Source of the DNA: Ramlibacter monticola
Lineage (GTDB): Bacteria; Pseudomonadota; Gammaproteobacteria; Burkholderiales; Burkholderiaceae_C
Assembly: GCF_016722785.1 (NCBI RefSeq)
Contig: NZ_JAEQNE010000002.1
Location: 372,001 to 436,000 of the forward strand
Length of the DNA stretch: 64,000 nt
Reading direction: 5' to 3'
A program made the translations under genes and the position numbers. This document shows, one piece after another, positions 25,763-35,600 of this stretch (within the stretch, counting starts at the first letter, position 1; each line of letters opens with the position of its first letter). Under the pieces are notes generated by a model. It worked only from the letters and a program-made list of their open reading frames with translations, was not told where the DNA came from and did no database searches.

Positions 25763-28116
25763 ACACCTCCAGCCTGAACCCGGGCGGCATCGCGGCCGCC
25801 GCGTCCGTCAGCGCCACGGACATCTCCCACCGCCCCGAAGCCGCCGGCCTGAGGCGCCGCGGCCTGCTCAAGGGCGTTCCCCTGGCCGGCCTGGTGCTCT
25901 CCATCGGGCTGCCGATGCAAGGCCAGGCCCAGGAGCCCGCGAAGTACGGCGGCGACGGCATGCCCAACGGGCTGCGCGACAGTCCCCGGGTCTTCGTCTC
26001 CATCGCCCCGGACGGCCTGGTGCGCATCGTCTGCCACCGCGCGGAGATGGGACAGGGCGTGCGCACGAGCATCCCGAAGATCGTCGCCGACGAGCTGGAA
26101 GCCGACTGGAAGCGCGTGCGCGTGGTGCAGGCCGAAGGCGACGAGGCCAAGTACGGCAACCAGGACACCGATGGCTCCCGGTCCACGCGCCACTGGCTGG
26201 ACCCGATGCGCCGCTGCGGCGCGGCCGCCCGCCAGATGCTGGAACAGGCCGCTGCCCAGCGCTGGAAGGTGCCGGCAGGCGAGGTCGAGGCGAGGAACCA
26301 CGAGGTCGTCCACAAGGCCAGCGGGCGCAAGCTGGCCTATGGAGCCCTGGCGGTTGCCGCCGCCAGGCTGGACGTGCCGCCGGCCGCGAGCCTGCGGCTG
26401 AAGGACCCCTCCCGCTTCCGCTACATCGGCAAGACCGACACCTTCCTCACCGACGGCGAAGCCATCGTCACCGGCAGGAGCCAGTACGGCATCGACACCC
26501 GCCTGCCCGGCATGCTCTACGCCGTGATCGCACGGCCGCCGGTGCTCGGAGGCAAGGTCAAGTCGGTGGACATGGCCGAGGCGCAGAAGGTGCCCGGGGT
26601 CGTGAAGATCTTCCAGCTCGAAGGAGCACCTCCGCCTTCGGAATTCCAGCCGGTCGGTGGCGTCGTCGTCGTGGGCAAGGACACCTGGGCCGCGATCAAG
26701 GGACGCAGCCTGCTGAAGATCGAGTGGGACGACGGGCCGCACGCGGGCTACGACTCCGCCGCCTACCGCGCCGAACTGGAGCAGGCGGTGCTGAAGCCCG
26801 GCGGCAAGGTGGTGCGCAACGACGGTGACGCGATGGCCGCGCTCGCCGGCGCGGCGAAGCGGGTCGACGCGAACTACTACGTTCCCCACTATGCGCACGC
26901 CTCCATGGAATGCCCCGCCGCCACCGCGCGCATCACGAACGGCGTGTGCGAGGTCTGGGCGCCCACGCAGTCGCCGCAGGCCGCGCGCGACCGGCTGGTC
27001 AAGCGGCTCGGCCTCGCGCCGGACAAGGTCACCGTCAACGTCACGCTGCTCGGAGGCGGCTTCGGCCGCAAGTCCAAGCAGGACTTCGTGCTCGAGGCGG
27101 CGCTGGTGTCCCGGGAAATGGGAGGCCAACCGGTGAAGCTGACGTGGACCCGCGAGGACGACCTGCACAACGACTACTTCCATGCGGTCTCGGCCCAGCA
27201 CGTCGAAGCCGGGCTCGACGCGAACGGCAAGGTCGTGGCGTGGCTGCAGCGCACCGCCGAGCCCACGATCCTCTCGATCTTCGCGCCGGACCCGAAGCAG
27301 CTCGCGCCCTTCGAGCTCGGACTGGGCCTGGTCGGCCTGCCCTATGCGATCCCGAACGTGAGGATCGAGAACCCGGCGGCGACCGCGCACACGCGGATCG
27401 GCTGGCTGCGCGCCGTCAACAACATCCAGCATGCGTTCGCCTCGCAGTCCTTCATCGCGGAGATCGCGCAGGCGCTGGGCAAGGACCATCGCGACTACCT
27501 GCTGGAACTGCTGGGGCCGGACCGGCTGATCAACCCCGCCACCATCGGCGAGGGCTGGAACCATGGCGAGTCGCCGGAGCGCTATCCGATCAACACCGGC
27601 CGCCTGCGGCAGGTGGTGCTGAGGGCGACCCAGGAGGGCGGCTGGGGCAGGAAGCTGCCCACGGGACAGGGCCTCGGGCTGGCGGCGCACTACAGCTTCG
27701 TGAGCTACATCGCGGCGGTCGTGCACGTCGACGTGAGCCCCAAGGGCGACATCTCCATCCCGCGGGTCGACGTGGCGGTCGATTGCGGGCCGACGGTCAA
27801 CCCGGATCGGGTGCGCTCGCAGATCGAAGGCGCCTGCGTGATGGGCCTCAGCCAGGCGGTCCTGAGCGAGGTGACCTTCAAGAACGGGCGCGCCGAGCAG
27901 GGCAACTTCCACCAGTTCGAGGTCGCCCGCATGAACCTGGCGCCGAAGAAGATCGTCGTGCACATCATGCCCTCCTCCTGGGAGGTGCCGCTGGGCGGCG
28001 TCGGCGAGCCGGGCGTGCCGGTGATCGCGCCGGCGCTGATGAATGCGATCCACGCGGCCACGGGCCGGCGCATCCGTGCCTTGCCGCTGCGCAACCAGCT
28101 GACGCCGCCGGCGTGA
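25759..28116 (+). CDS. Molybdopterin-binding large subunit of a two-subunit aldehyde oxidase (IorB-like)
   Basis: A 785-residue catalytic subunit binding molybdopterin cytosine dinucleotide. A twin-arginine-like signal [18 protein letters not shown] lies near residues 31-48. [20 protein letters not shown] is the first cofactor-binding stretch, and [16 protein letters not shown] and [18 protein letters not shown] (catalytic Glu) are also present. It is a periplasmic IorB-type enzyme that hydroxylates aldehydes or N-heterocycles using water. The substrate is not set by sequence. It is coupled to the Fe-S subunit and to the next gene by four-base overlaps. Confidence 0.92.
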   Translation: MNTSSLNPGGIAAAASVSATDISHRPEAAGLRRRGLLKGVPLAGLVLSIGLPMQGQAQEPAKYGGDGMPNGLRDSPRVFVSIAPDGLVRIVCHRAEMGQGVRTSIPKIVADELEADWKRVRVVQAEGDEAKYGNQDTDGSRSTRHWLDPMRRCGAAARQMLEQAAAQRWKVPAGEVEARNHEVVHKASGRKLAYGALAVAAARLDVPPAASLRLKDPSRFRYIGKTDTFLTDGEAIVTGRSQYGIDTRLPGMLYAVIARPPVLGGKVKSVDMAEAQKVPGVVKIFQLEGAPPPSEFQPVGGVVVVGKDTWAAIKGRSLLKIEWDDGPHAGYDSAAYRAELEQAVLKPGGKVVRNDGDAMAALAGAAKRVDANYYVPHYAHASMECPAATARITNGVCEVWAPTQSPQAARDRLVKRLGLAPDKVTVNVTLLGGGFGRKSKQDFVLEAALVSREMGGQPVKLTWTREDDLHNDYFHAVSAQHVEAGLDANGKVVAWLQRTAEPTILSIFAPDPKQLAPFELGLGLVGLPYAIPNVRIENPAATAHTRIGWLRAVNNIQHAFASQSFIAEIAQALGKDHRDYLLELLGPDRLINPATIGEGWNHGESPERYPINTGRLRQVVLRATQEGGWGRKLPTGQGLGLAAHYSFVSYIAAVVHVDVSPKGDISIPRVDVAVDCGPTVNPDRVRSQIEGACVMGLSQAVLSEVTFKNGRAEQGNFHQFEVARMNLAPKKIVVHIMPSSWEVPLGGVGEPGVPVIAPALMNAIHAATGRRIRALPLRNQLTPPA

Positions 28117-29276
28117 GCCGCAGGCCCGCCGGCCCCGGCGGCCAGCCAGGAGCAGCACGCGGGCTCGTGCGAGCGCTGCTCGCGCTCGCGGCCGTGGCCG
28201 GCGTGCTCCTTGCCGCGGGGTGGGTGGTGCTGTCGCAGCCCCAGTTCGGCGCGCCCATGACCGGCGCGCGCCTGGCGCGCGCCCAGGCCAATCCGCAGTA
28301 CCGCGACGGCCGCTTCGTCAACCTGGAGCCCGAGGCCCCCAGCACGACCTCGCTGGTCGAATACGCCCTGCGGCAGTTCTCCGGCGACGAGGTGCGCCAG
28401 CCGCCGGCACCGATCCCCGTGATGACGGTGGACAAGGCGGCACTGGGCACGACCCCGGCGGCCAGCGGCCTGAGGGCGTTCTGGATCGGCCATGCCAGCG
28501 CCTACGTGGAGATCGACGGGCTGCGCTTCCTGCTGGACCCGGTGTTCTCCGAGCGGGTGTCGCCGCTGCCGGTGGGACCCCGGCGCTTCCATCCGCCCCC
28601 GATCGCGCTGGCCGACCTGCCCCGCATCGACGCCGTGCTCATCTCGCACGACCACTACGACCACCTGGACATGGAGACAGTGCGCCAGCTGGGGCAGCGC
28701 GGCTCGCGCTTCTTCGTGCCGCTGGGCATCGGTGCCCACCTGGAGCGGTGGGGCGTTCCGCCCGCGCAGGTCGAGGAACTGGAATGGTGGCAGGAGCGTT
28801 CGCTGGGCGGCCTGCGGATCGTGTGCACGCCCACGCGCCACTACTCCGGCCGCGGCTTGCGCAACCGAAGCTCGACCCTGTGGTCGAGCTGGTCCGTCCT
28901 CGGGCCGCGGCATCGCTTCTTCTACAGCGGCGACACCGGCTACGGCCAGCTGTTCCGGGACATCGGCGCGCGACTCGGCCCGTTCGACCTGGCCTTCATC
29001 AAGATCGGCGCCTACGGGCCCGGCGCCGCGTGGACCGACATCCACATGCCGCCCGAACAGGCCGTGCAGGTGCACCGCGACGTCCGCGCCCGGCGCATGT
29101 TCCCCGTCCACTGGTCCACCTTCAACCTCGCCTATCACGCCTGGGACGAGCCGATCCGGCGCACGGTCGAAGAGGCTTCCCGCGCCGGCGTGGAGCTGGT
29201 GACGCCCCGCGTGGGCGAGATGGTGGATGCAGACCGCCCGTTCCAGTCGACGCGCTGGTGGGAGGCGGTGCGCTGA
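28113..29276 (+). CDS. Metallo-beta-lactamase-fold hydrolase (NAPE-PLD/UlaG-like) with membrane anchor
   Basis: A protein of 387 residues from GTG 28113, which overlaps the previous stop (GTGA). One N-terminal hydrophobic helix (LVRALLALAAVAGVLLAAGWVVL) anchors or exports it. The dinuclear metal motif is SHDHYDHLDMET (HxHxDH), with later ligands in FYSGDTGYG and FPVHWSTF. It resembles N-acyl-phosphatidylethanolamine phospholipase D-like proteins. The substrate is unknown; overlap with the molybdenum hydroxylase genes suggests a joint periplasmic job, for instance ring or lactone opening after hydroxylation, but that is speculative. Confidence 0.85.
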   Translation: MSRRPAGPGGQPGAARGLVRALLALAAVAGVLLAAGWVVLSQPQFGAPMTGARLARAQANPQYRDGRFVNLEPEAPSTTSLVEYALRQFSGDEVRQPPAPIPVMTVDKAALGTTPAASGLRAFWIGHASAYVEIDGLRFLLDPVFSERVSPLPVGPRRFHPPPIALADLPRIDAVLISHDHYDHLDMETVRQLGQRGSRFFVPLGIGAHLERWGVPPAQVEELEWWQERSLGGLRIVCTPTRHYSGRGLRNRSSTLWSSWSVLGPRHRFFYSGDTGYGQLFRDIGARLGPFDLAFIKIGAYGPGAAWTDIHMPPEQAVQVHRDVRARRMFPVHWSTFNLAYHAWDEPIRRTVEEASRAGVELVTPRVGEMVDADRPFQSTRWWEAVR

Positions 29277-29340
29277 ACCCGAGAGGTGCAGGGTTCCCGC
29301 AACACCTTTCCGGCGACGCGCCCGCGCCCGCCGAGGGGAT

Positions 29341-29369
29341 TTGCCCTGAAGGGGGATTTCGACTAATAC
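29341..29369 (+). promoter_or_regulatory. Possible sigma70 promoter with hairpin just downstream
   Basis: TTGCCC (29341-29346) and TAATAC (29364-29369) are separated by 17 bp. The predicted start site falls in the inverted repeat TGCTGC-ACT-GCAGCA (29370-29384), followed by ATTTTC. The hairpin may be an operator, an early terminator or the end of the upstream operon. Confidence 0.4.
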
Positions 29370-29400
29370 TGCTGCACTGCAGCAATTTTCGGGTACACCC

Positions 29401-29652
29401 ATGGACCCACTGGACCAGCCACGAACCTACTTCACCGTGACCGATGAGTTTGGCAACGGCCACCCTGCCATGGAGTACCTTGCAGGAAGCCTGGACGGCC
29501 AGCCGGGCGTCCAGGTCATCCCCCTCAAGCGCTTCGTCAAACTGATCGGTTCGGGGGAAGTCCTCGAGCGCATCGGCGAAGGGCAGTTCGTCGGGGCCAG
29601 GTCGCGCCGCACCTACTCCATCCACCTGGCGGTCGCTCCGCGGCCGCGCTGA
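29401..29652 (+). CDS. Small hypothetical protein, 83 residues
   Basis: No family recognised. Sequence begins MDPLDQPRTYFTVTDEFGNG and contains PGVQVIPLKRFVKLIGSGEV; it looks like a soluble alpha/beta protein without signal peptide. A promoter-like TTGCCC-N17-TAATAC and a 6-bp hairpin lie directly upstream. The SD is weak (GGGTA). It sits alone between the molybdenum hydroxylase operon and the metal efflux island. Coding is likely from its composition and own promoter. Confidence 0.6.
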   Translation: MDPLDQPRTYFTVTDEFGNGHPAMEYLAGSLDGQPGVQVIPLKRFVKLIGSGEVLERIGEGQFVGARSRRTYSIHLAVAPRPR

Positions 29653-29735
29653 CGAACGGCTACAGCGCCGACGGCGCAGTGGGGGCGATGTGGCGGGCGG
29701 CTTTTGCGACACAGGGATTAACCCGCGGGCCGGCA

Positions 29736-29771
29736 CGAAGGTCTTGAAGCTTCGGGGCGAACTGTAATAAT
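29736..29771 (+). promoter_or_regulatory. Tentative operator/promoter region of the czc operon
   Basis: CGAAG (29736-29740) and CTTCG (29750-29754) are inverted repeats around TTGAAG (29744-29749). TAATAAT (29765-29771) follows 15 bp after TTGAAG. Spacing is not canonical. The region is the only upstream sequence available to control czcI-czcCBA. Confidence 0.25.
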
Positions 29772-29780
29772 TTGCATCAA

Positions 29781-30122
29781 ATGCGCCGCCTGGTCCTGCT
29801 GTTCCTGACCCTGTTCCTCCCCATGCAGTTGGTGTGGGCCGGCGCGGCCGCGTATTGCCACCACGAATCCGGTGGCGAGCATTTCGGCCACCACGAGCAC
29901 GTCCACAAGGCGAACCAGGCCACTCTCGCCGACGTCGGCGACCTGGCCCAGGACAACGACTGCGGGACCTGCCACGCGGCCGGCCTGTCCCCGCTGGCGG
30001 CCGCGGTCCCCGTGTTCGCCGATCCCCGCCCGGGCGAGGCCCCGGTCCTGCAGCCCGCACGCCGTCCCCCCGCGCCTCCACCGCACGCACCCGAACGCCC
30101 CCAGTGGGCGCGTCTCGCCTGA
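29781..30122 (+). CDS. czcI: CzcI-like periplasmic metal-response protein
   Basis: A 113-residue exported protein. The signal peptide is MRRLVLLFLTLFLPMQLVWAG, followed by AYCHHESGGEHFGHHEHVHK, rich in His and Glu, and by NDCGTCHAAGLSP. This matches CzcI of Cupriavidus, a small periplasmic protein found just before czcC and implicated in regulation of the Co/Zn/Cd efflux operon. The C-terminus is Pro-rich. ATG 29781 is used; a TTG three codons earlier is possible. Its stop lies in the loop of a hairpin that can be replaced by a second one before czcC. Confidence 0.85.
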   Translation: MRRLVLLFLTLFLPMQLVWAGAAAYCHHESGGEHFGHHEHVHKANQATLADVGDLAQDNDCGTCHAAGLSPLAAAVPVFADPRPGEAPVLQPARRPPAPPPHAPERPQWARLA

Positions 30123-30162
30123 CCGGCGAGACGACCGACACCCCCGTCCCTTTCGTCTCGCC
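30111..30162 (+). promoter_or_regulatory. Mutually exclusive hairpins between czcI and czcC
   Basis: CGTCTCGCC (30111-30119) pairs with GGCGAGACG (30125-30133) around the loop TGACC that holds the czcI stop. The same middle segment, extended to GGCGAGACGA (30125-30134), pairs equally well with TCGTCTCGCC (30153-30162). Only one can form at a time. A ribosome at the czcI stop would block the first and favour the second, an attenuator-like layout. No T-run follows, so translation or RNA-processing control is more likely than intrinsic termination. Confidence 0.55.
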
Positions 30163-30188
30163 GAATCCAAGTTCAACCATGAGATTCG

Positions 30189-31406
30189 ATGAGAAGACTT
30201 CCATTGCTGCTTGGGTTGGCAGCCGCATTGCTCAACCCCGGTGCCGCTCCGGCCCAGCCCACCGCCCCTAGCCTGACGCTGGAGCAGGCGCTGGAGCTCG
30301 CCACCGCGCGCAGTCCCACGGTCTCCGCCGCGCGGAGGAACGTCGAAGCCGCCGAGGGCGCGGTCCGCCAGGCCGGGACGCCGAGAAACCCGGTCCTGAA
30401 CGCGACGCTCGAGGACTTCCGGCAGGAGACCCGGACCACCACGGCCACCGTGGACGTGCCGCTGGAGCTTGGCGGCAAGCGGGCCGCCCGCGTCACGGCG
30501 GCCGAACGCGCGCGCGACGTGGCGCAAGCCGAAGTGGCGCACGCGCAGGCGCAGGTGCGCGGCACCGTGATCGGCGCCTACTTCCAGGTTCTCGTGGCGC
30601 AGGAGCGCGCCCGGATCGCGGGCAGTTCGGTCGAACTCGCCCGGCGCGGCGCCGACGTCGCCGCCAAGCGGGTCGCCGCGGGCAAGGTTTCCCCCGTGGA
30701 GGAGACGCGGGCCGCCGTCGACCTCGCCAACGCGCAACTCGAATCGGTCGAGGCGGACGCGGAACTGCAGGCCGCCCGCCAGGCCCTGGCCACGGCGATG
30801 GGCGACGTCGAGCCGCGATTCGCCGAGGTCGCCGCGGGAGCCGCGGCGGTGCCCGGTCGCCCTGCCCTGCCCCAGCTCCTCGCCCGCCTGGAGACCGCCC
30901 CGGCCCTGCAGGCCGGCCGCATGGAGGTCGAGCGCAGGCGGGCCCTCCTGGAGGTGGAGCGCACGCGCGCGCGCCCGGACCTGACCCTCAGCGTCGGCGC
31001 CAAGAGGGACAACGAACTCGGGCGCACCCAGGCCGTCGTGGGCGTCTCCGTTCCCCTGCCCTTCATCGACCGGAACGAGGGGGCCATCTACGAAGCGTCC
31101 AGGCTCGCCGAGCGGGCCAGCGACGAAGCCGAGGCCACGCGCCTGCGCCTCGCTTCGGAAGTGCAGCAGGCCTCCAGCCGACTGGCCGCGGCGCGGACCA
31201 CTGCGTCCACCCTGCAGGGCACCGTCCTTCCGGCAGCCCTCCATGCCTACCAGACGGCCCTCACGGGCTTCGAGGCCGGGAAGTTCAGCTTCATCGAAGT
31301 CCTCGACGCGCAGCGCTCGCTGCTCGCCGCGCGCAGCCGCTACCTGAACAGCCTCGCCGCGGCCTACCAGGCCGCCGGCTCCATCGACCGCATCCTCGGC
31401 GAGTAA
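30189..31406 (+). CDS. czcC: TolC-family outer-membrane component CzcC
   Basis: Outer-membrane factor of the tripartite Co/Zn/Cd efflux pump, 405 residues. The signal peptide is LPLLLGLAAALLNPGAAPAQ. The long helical repeats typical of outer-membrane efflux proteins follow (LTLEQALELATARSPTVSAA; FSFIEVLDAQRSLLAARSRY). It forms the trimeric channel with CzcB and CzcA. The ATG lies 26 bp after the second arm of an alternative hairpin. The spacing to czcB is 10 bp. Confidence 0.93.
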   Translation: MRRLPLLLGLAAALLNPGAAPAQPTAPSLTLEQALELATARSPTVSAARRNVEAAEGAVRQAGTPRNPVLNATLEDFRQETRTTTATVDVPLELGGKRAARVTAAERARDVAQAEVAHAQAQVRGTVIGAYFQVLVAQERARIAGSSVELARRGADVAAKRVAAGKVSPVEETRAAVDLANAQLESVEADAELQAARQALATAMGDVEPRFAEVAAGAAAVPGRPALPQLLARLETAPALQAGRMEVERRRALLEVERTRARPDLTLSVGAKRDNELGRTQAVVGVSVPLPFIDRNEGAIYEASRLAERASDEAEATRLRLASEVQQASSRLAAARTTASTLQGTVLPAALHAYQTALTGFEAGKFSFIEVLDAQRSLLAARSRYLNSLAAAYQAAGSIDRILGE

Positions 31407-31416
31407 GGAAATTTCC

Positions 31417-32691
31417 ATGAACATCACCAAGAAGCAGCGCCTGCTCATGGCCGCCATCCTGGCCATCGGCCTCGCTGCCGGCGGCGCGGTTCTCATGACC
31501 GACAGGCGCGCTCCCGCCGCCGAGGAACACGGGCACGCCCACGGCAAGGACGATCATCACGACGAGGATGAACACCAGGCCGGGCACAAGCACGAGCACG
31601 AGGACGAACACCACGCCAACGAACAGCAGGCGGCCGCCGGAACGCACGACAGGACGTCCGAGCGCCGGGTCGTCAAGCTGAACGAGGCCCAGGCACGCGC
31701 TGCGGCCGTGGGGGTGGCCCCGGCCGGTCCCGCCACCCTGCAATCGGCGCACGAGTTCCAGGGCGAAATCCGCTTCAACGAGGACCGCACCGCCCACGTG
31801 GTGCCGCGGCTCGCGGGCGTGGCCGAGAGCGTTCCGGCGAACCTGGGGCAGTCGGTCCGCCGCGGCCAGGTGCTGGCCGTGCTCGCGAGCACCTCCGTCT
31901 CCGACCAGCGCAGCGAATACCTCGCCGCCGAGCGGCGCCTGCAGGCGGCGCGCGTGACCCTGGAGCGCGAACGCAAGCTCTGGGAACAGAAGATCTCCGC
32001 CGAACAGGACTACCTGCAGGCGCAGCACGCCGTGCGCGAGGCGGAAATCGCCGTGACCAACGCGCAGCAGAAGCTCTCCGCCGTCGGCGCCTTCGGCAAG
32101 ACCTCGGCCCTCAACCAGTTCGAGCTGCGCGCACCCTTCGACGGCACCATCGTCGAAAAGCACCTCACGCTCGGGGAATCCGTCAAGGAGGATGCGAGCG
32201 TGTTCACGATTTCCGACCTCCGTTCCGTCTGGGCGGAATTCGCCGTCGGCCCGCAGGACCTGGACGTGGTGCGCGTCGGGCAGCGCGTGGTCGTCTCGTC
32301 GAGCGCTTCGCAGGCCCGCGCGCAGGGCGTCATCTCCTACGTGGGCGCCCTGCTCGGCGAGCAGACACGGACCGCCCGGGCACGGGTGACCATCGCGAAT
32401 CCGCAAGGCGCGTGGCGGCCGGGCCTGTTCGTCACCGTGAGCGTCCTGGGCGCCGACGAGCGGGTGCCCCTGTCGGTTCCTTCCGAGGCGATCCAGGGCA
32501 TCGAGAACCAGGCGATGGTCTTCCGGGCCGTGCCGGGCGGCTTCCAGCCGATCCCCGTCCGGCCCGGACGCTCCGATGGCAGGAACACCGAGATCCTCGG
32601 CGGCCTGCAGCCGGGCGACAGGGTGGCGACGACCAACGCGTTCGTGCTCAAGGCCGAAATGGGCAAGGGCAGCACCGAGCACACCCACTGA
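31417..32691 (+). CDS. czcB: RND efflux periplasmic adaptor CzcB
   Basis: Membrane-fusion protein of 424 residues. An N-terminal anchor (LLMAAILAIGLAAGGAVLM) is followed by a His/Asp/Glu-rich metal-binding stretch at residues 37-66 (HGHAHGKDDHHDEDEH). The HlyD-type barrel/lipoyl/hairpin domains follow (VVPRLAGVAESVPANLGQSV; VERELW-like helix LERERKLWEQKISAEQDYL; RAPFDGTIVEKHLTLGE). It links CzcA to CzcC and may pass periplasmic metal to CzcA. czcA follows by 8 bp. Confidence 0.94.
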   Translation: MNITKKQRLLMAAILAIGLAAGGAVLMTDRRAPAAEEHGHAHGKDDHHDEDEHQAGHKHEHEDEHHANEQQAAAGTHDRTSERRVVKLNEAQARAAAVGVAPAGPATLQSAHEFQGEIRFNEDRTAHVVPRLAGVAESVPANLGQSVRRGQVLAVLASTSVSDQRSEYLAAERRLQAARVTLERERKLWEQKISAEQDYLQAQHAVREAEIAVTNAQQKLSAVGAFGKTSALNQFELRAPFDGTIVEKHLTLGESVKEDASVFTISDLRSVWAEFAVGPQDLDVVRVGQRVVVSSSASQARAQGVISYVGALLGEQTRTARARVTIANPQGAWRPGLFVTVSVLGADERVPLSVPSEAIQGIENQAMVFRAVPGGFQPIPVRPGRSDGRNTEILGGLQPGDRVATTNAFVLKAEMGKGSTEHTH

Positions 32692-32699
32692 GGCCGCCC

Positions 32700-35600
32700 A
32701 TGTTCGAGAAGATCATCCGTTTCTGCATCGAGCAGCGCTGGCTGGTGATGCTCGGCGTCCTCGGCATGGCGGCCCTCGGGGTCTACAGCTCCACGAAGCT
32801 GCCCGTCGACGCCGTGGCCGACATCTCCAACGTGCAGGTCGTCGTCAACACGGAGGCTGCCGGGTATTCGCCGCTCGAAATGGAGCAGCGCGTCACCTAC
32901 CCCGTCGAAACCGTGATGGCCGGCCTGCCGGGCCTGGACCAGACGCGCTCGCTGTCCCGCTATGGGCTGTCCCAGGTGACGGTCATCTTCCAGGACGGCA
33001 CCAACATCTACTTCGCCCGGCAGCTGGTGAACCAGCGCATCCAGGAAGCCCGCGACCGGCTGCCGGCCGGCGTCACCCCGGTGATGGGGCCCATTTCGAC
33101 CGGCCTGGGCGAGATCTACCTGTGGACCGTGGAAGCGGAACCCGGCGCGCACAAGGGCGACGGCACGCCTTACACGCCCATGGACCTGCGCGAGATCCAG
33201 GACTGGGTCATCAAGCCCCAGCTGCGCAACGTGCCCGGCGTCACCGAGATCAACTCGATCGGAGGCTACGAGAGGCAGTACGTGGTGGCGCCGAACCTGG
33301 AGCGGCTCTCCGCCTACGGCCTCAGCCTGGCCGACGTGGTCTCCGCGCTGGAGCGGAACAACGCCAACCAGGGCGCGGGCTACATCGAACGCCGCGGCGA
33401 GCAGTACCTGGTGCGCGCGCCGGGCCAGGTGCGCTCCATCGAGGACATCCGCGAGGTCATCGTCGGCAGGGCCCAGGGCCAGCCGATCCGCATCCGCGAC
33501 ATCGGCGACGTCGACGTCGGACGCGAGCTGCGCACCGGCGCCGCGACCGAGAACGGCGAGGAAGTCGTGCTGGGCACCGTCTTCATGCTGATGGGGGAGA
33601 ACAGCCGGGCGGTGTCCCGCGCGGTCGACAAGCAGATGGCGCTCATCAACAAGAGCCTGCCCGCCGGCGTCAAGGCGGTCACCGTGTACGACCGCACGAT
33701 CCTGGTCGACAAGGCGATCGCCACGGTGCAGAAGAACCTCGTGGAGGGCGCCGCGCTCGTGGTCGCCGTGCTGTTCCTGTTCCTCGGGAACATCCGCGCG
33801 GCGCTCATCACGGCCCTGGTGATCCCGCTGGCCATGCTGTTCACGTTCACCGGCATGGTGAAGGCGGGCATCAGCGCCAACCTCATGAGCCTGGGCGCGC
33901 TGGACTTCGGCATCATCGTCGACGGCGCGGTCGTGATCGTGGAGAACTGCGTCCGCCGGCTGGCGCACGCGCAGGCCCACCGCGGGCGCGCGCTCCACCG
34001 GACCGAGCGCCTGCACGAGGTGTTCGCGGCCGCCCAGGAAGCGCGCCGGCCCCTGCTCTTCGGCCAGCTGATCATCATGGTCGTGTACGTTCCCGTCCTG
34101 GCGCTGACGGGCGTCGAGGGGAAGATGTTCCACCCCATGGCGTACACCGTGCTGCTGGCGCTGCTCGGCGCCATGCTGCTGTCCGTCACCTTCGTGCCCG
34201 CCGCCGTGGCACTCTTCATGGGCGGCAAGGTGTCGGGGAAGGAGAGCCGGGTCATGACGTGGGCGGAGCGCCTTTACCAGCCCCTGCTGAAGGCCACGAT
34301 GGACAACGTCCCCGTGGTGCTGACGTTCGCCGGCGTGCTGGTCCTGTTCTGCCTCGCGGTGGCGACCAGGCTCGGCAGCGAGTTCGTCCCGAACCTGAAC
34401 GAGGGCGACTTCGCCATCCAGGCGCTGCGGATTCCGGGCACCAGCCTGACCCAGTCGGTGGAGATGCAGAAGCAGCTGGAAACGAGGCTCAAGACCAGGT
34501 TCCCCGAAATCGAGCGGGTATTCGCCCGCACCGGCACGGCCGAAATCGCGGCCGACCCGATGCCGCCGAACATCTCCGACGGCTACATCATGCTCAAGCC
34601 GGTGGACCAGTGGCCCGAGCCGCGCAAGACGCGCGACGAGCTCATCGAAGCCATCCGGGACGAGACGGCCAGCATTCCGGGGAACAGCTACGAGTTCTCG
34701 CAGCCGATCCAGCTGCGCTTCAACGAACTCATCTCCGGGGTGCGTTCGGACGTCGCGGTCAAGGTGTTCGGCGACGACGAGAACGTCCTCGACTCCACGG
34801 CGAACCGCATCGCCGCGGTTCTCCAGCGCGTCCCCGGCGCCACCGAGGTGAAGGTGGAACAGACCACCGGCCTGCCCATGCTCACCGTCCACATCGACCG
34901 CGGCAAGGCCACGCGCTACGGCCTGAACATGAGCGACGTGCAGGACGTGGTCGCCACGGCCATCGGCGGTCGCGAGGCCGGCACGGTCTTCCAGGGCGAC
35001 CGCCGATTCGAGCTGCTGGTGCGGCTGCCGGAATCGGTCCGGGGCGACCTGCAGGCCCTGAGCCGCCTGCCCGTCCCGTTGCCTCGCAGCGCGGAGGCCG
35101 GCAGGACGAGCTACATCCCGCTGGCGGAAGTCGCCACCCTGGAGCTCGCCCCAGGGCCGAACCAGGTCTCGCGCGAAAACGGCAAGCGGCGCGTGGTCGT
35201 CAGCGCGAACGTGACCGGCCGCGACCTCGGCTCCTTCGTCGCCGATGCGCAAGCCGCGATCGAGGAGCGGGTCAAGGTCCCGGCGGGGTACTGGACCACC
35301 TGGGGCGGAACCTTCGAGCAGCTGGAGTCCGCAACCAGGCGGCTGCAGCTGGTGATTCCGCTGGCGCTGCTGCTGGTGTTCGTGCTGCTCTTCGCCATGT
35401 TCGGCAACGTGAAGGACGGACTGCTCGTGTTCACCGGCATTCCGTTCGCGCTGACCGGCGGAGTGCTCGCCCTCTGGGCGCGCGGGATCCCCCTGTCGAT
35501 TTCCGCCGCCGTGGGATTCATCGCGCTTTCGGGGGTGGCCGTGCTCAACGGGCTGGTGATGCTGACCTTCATCCGCAACCTGCGCGAGGAAGGACGACCG

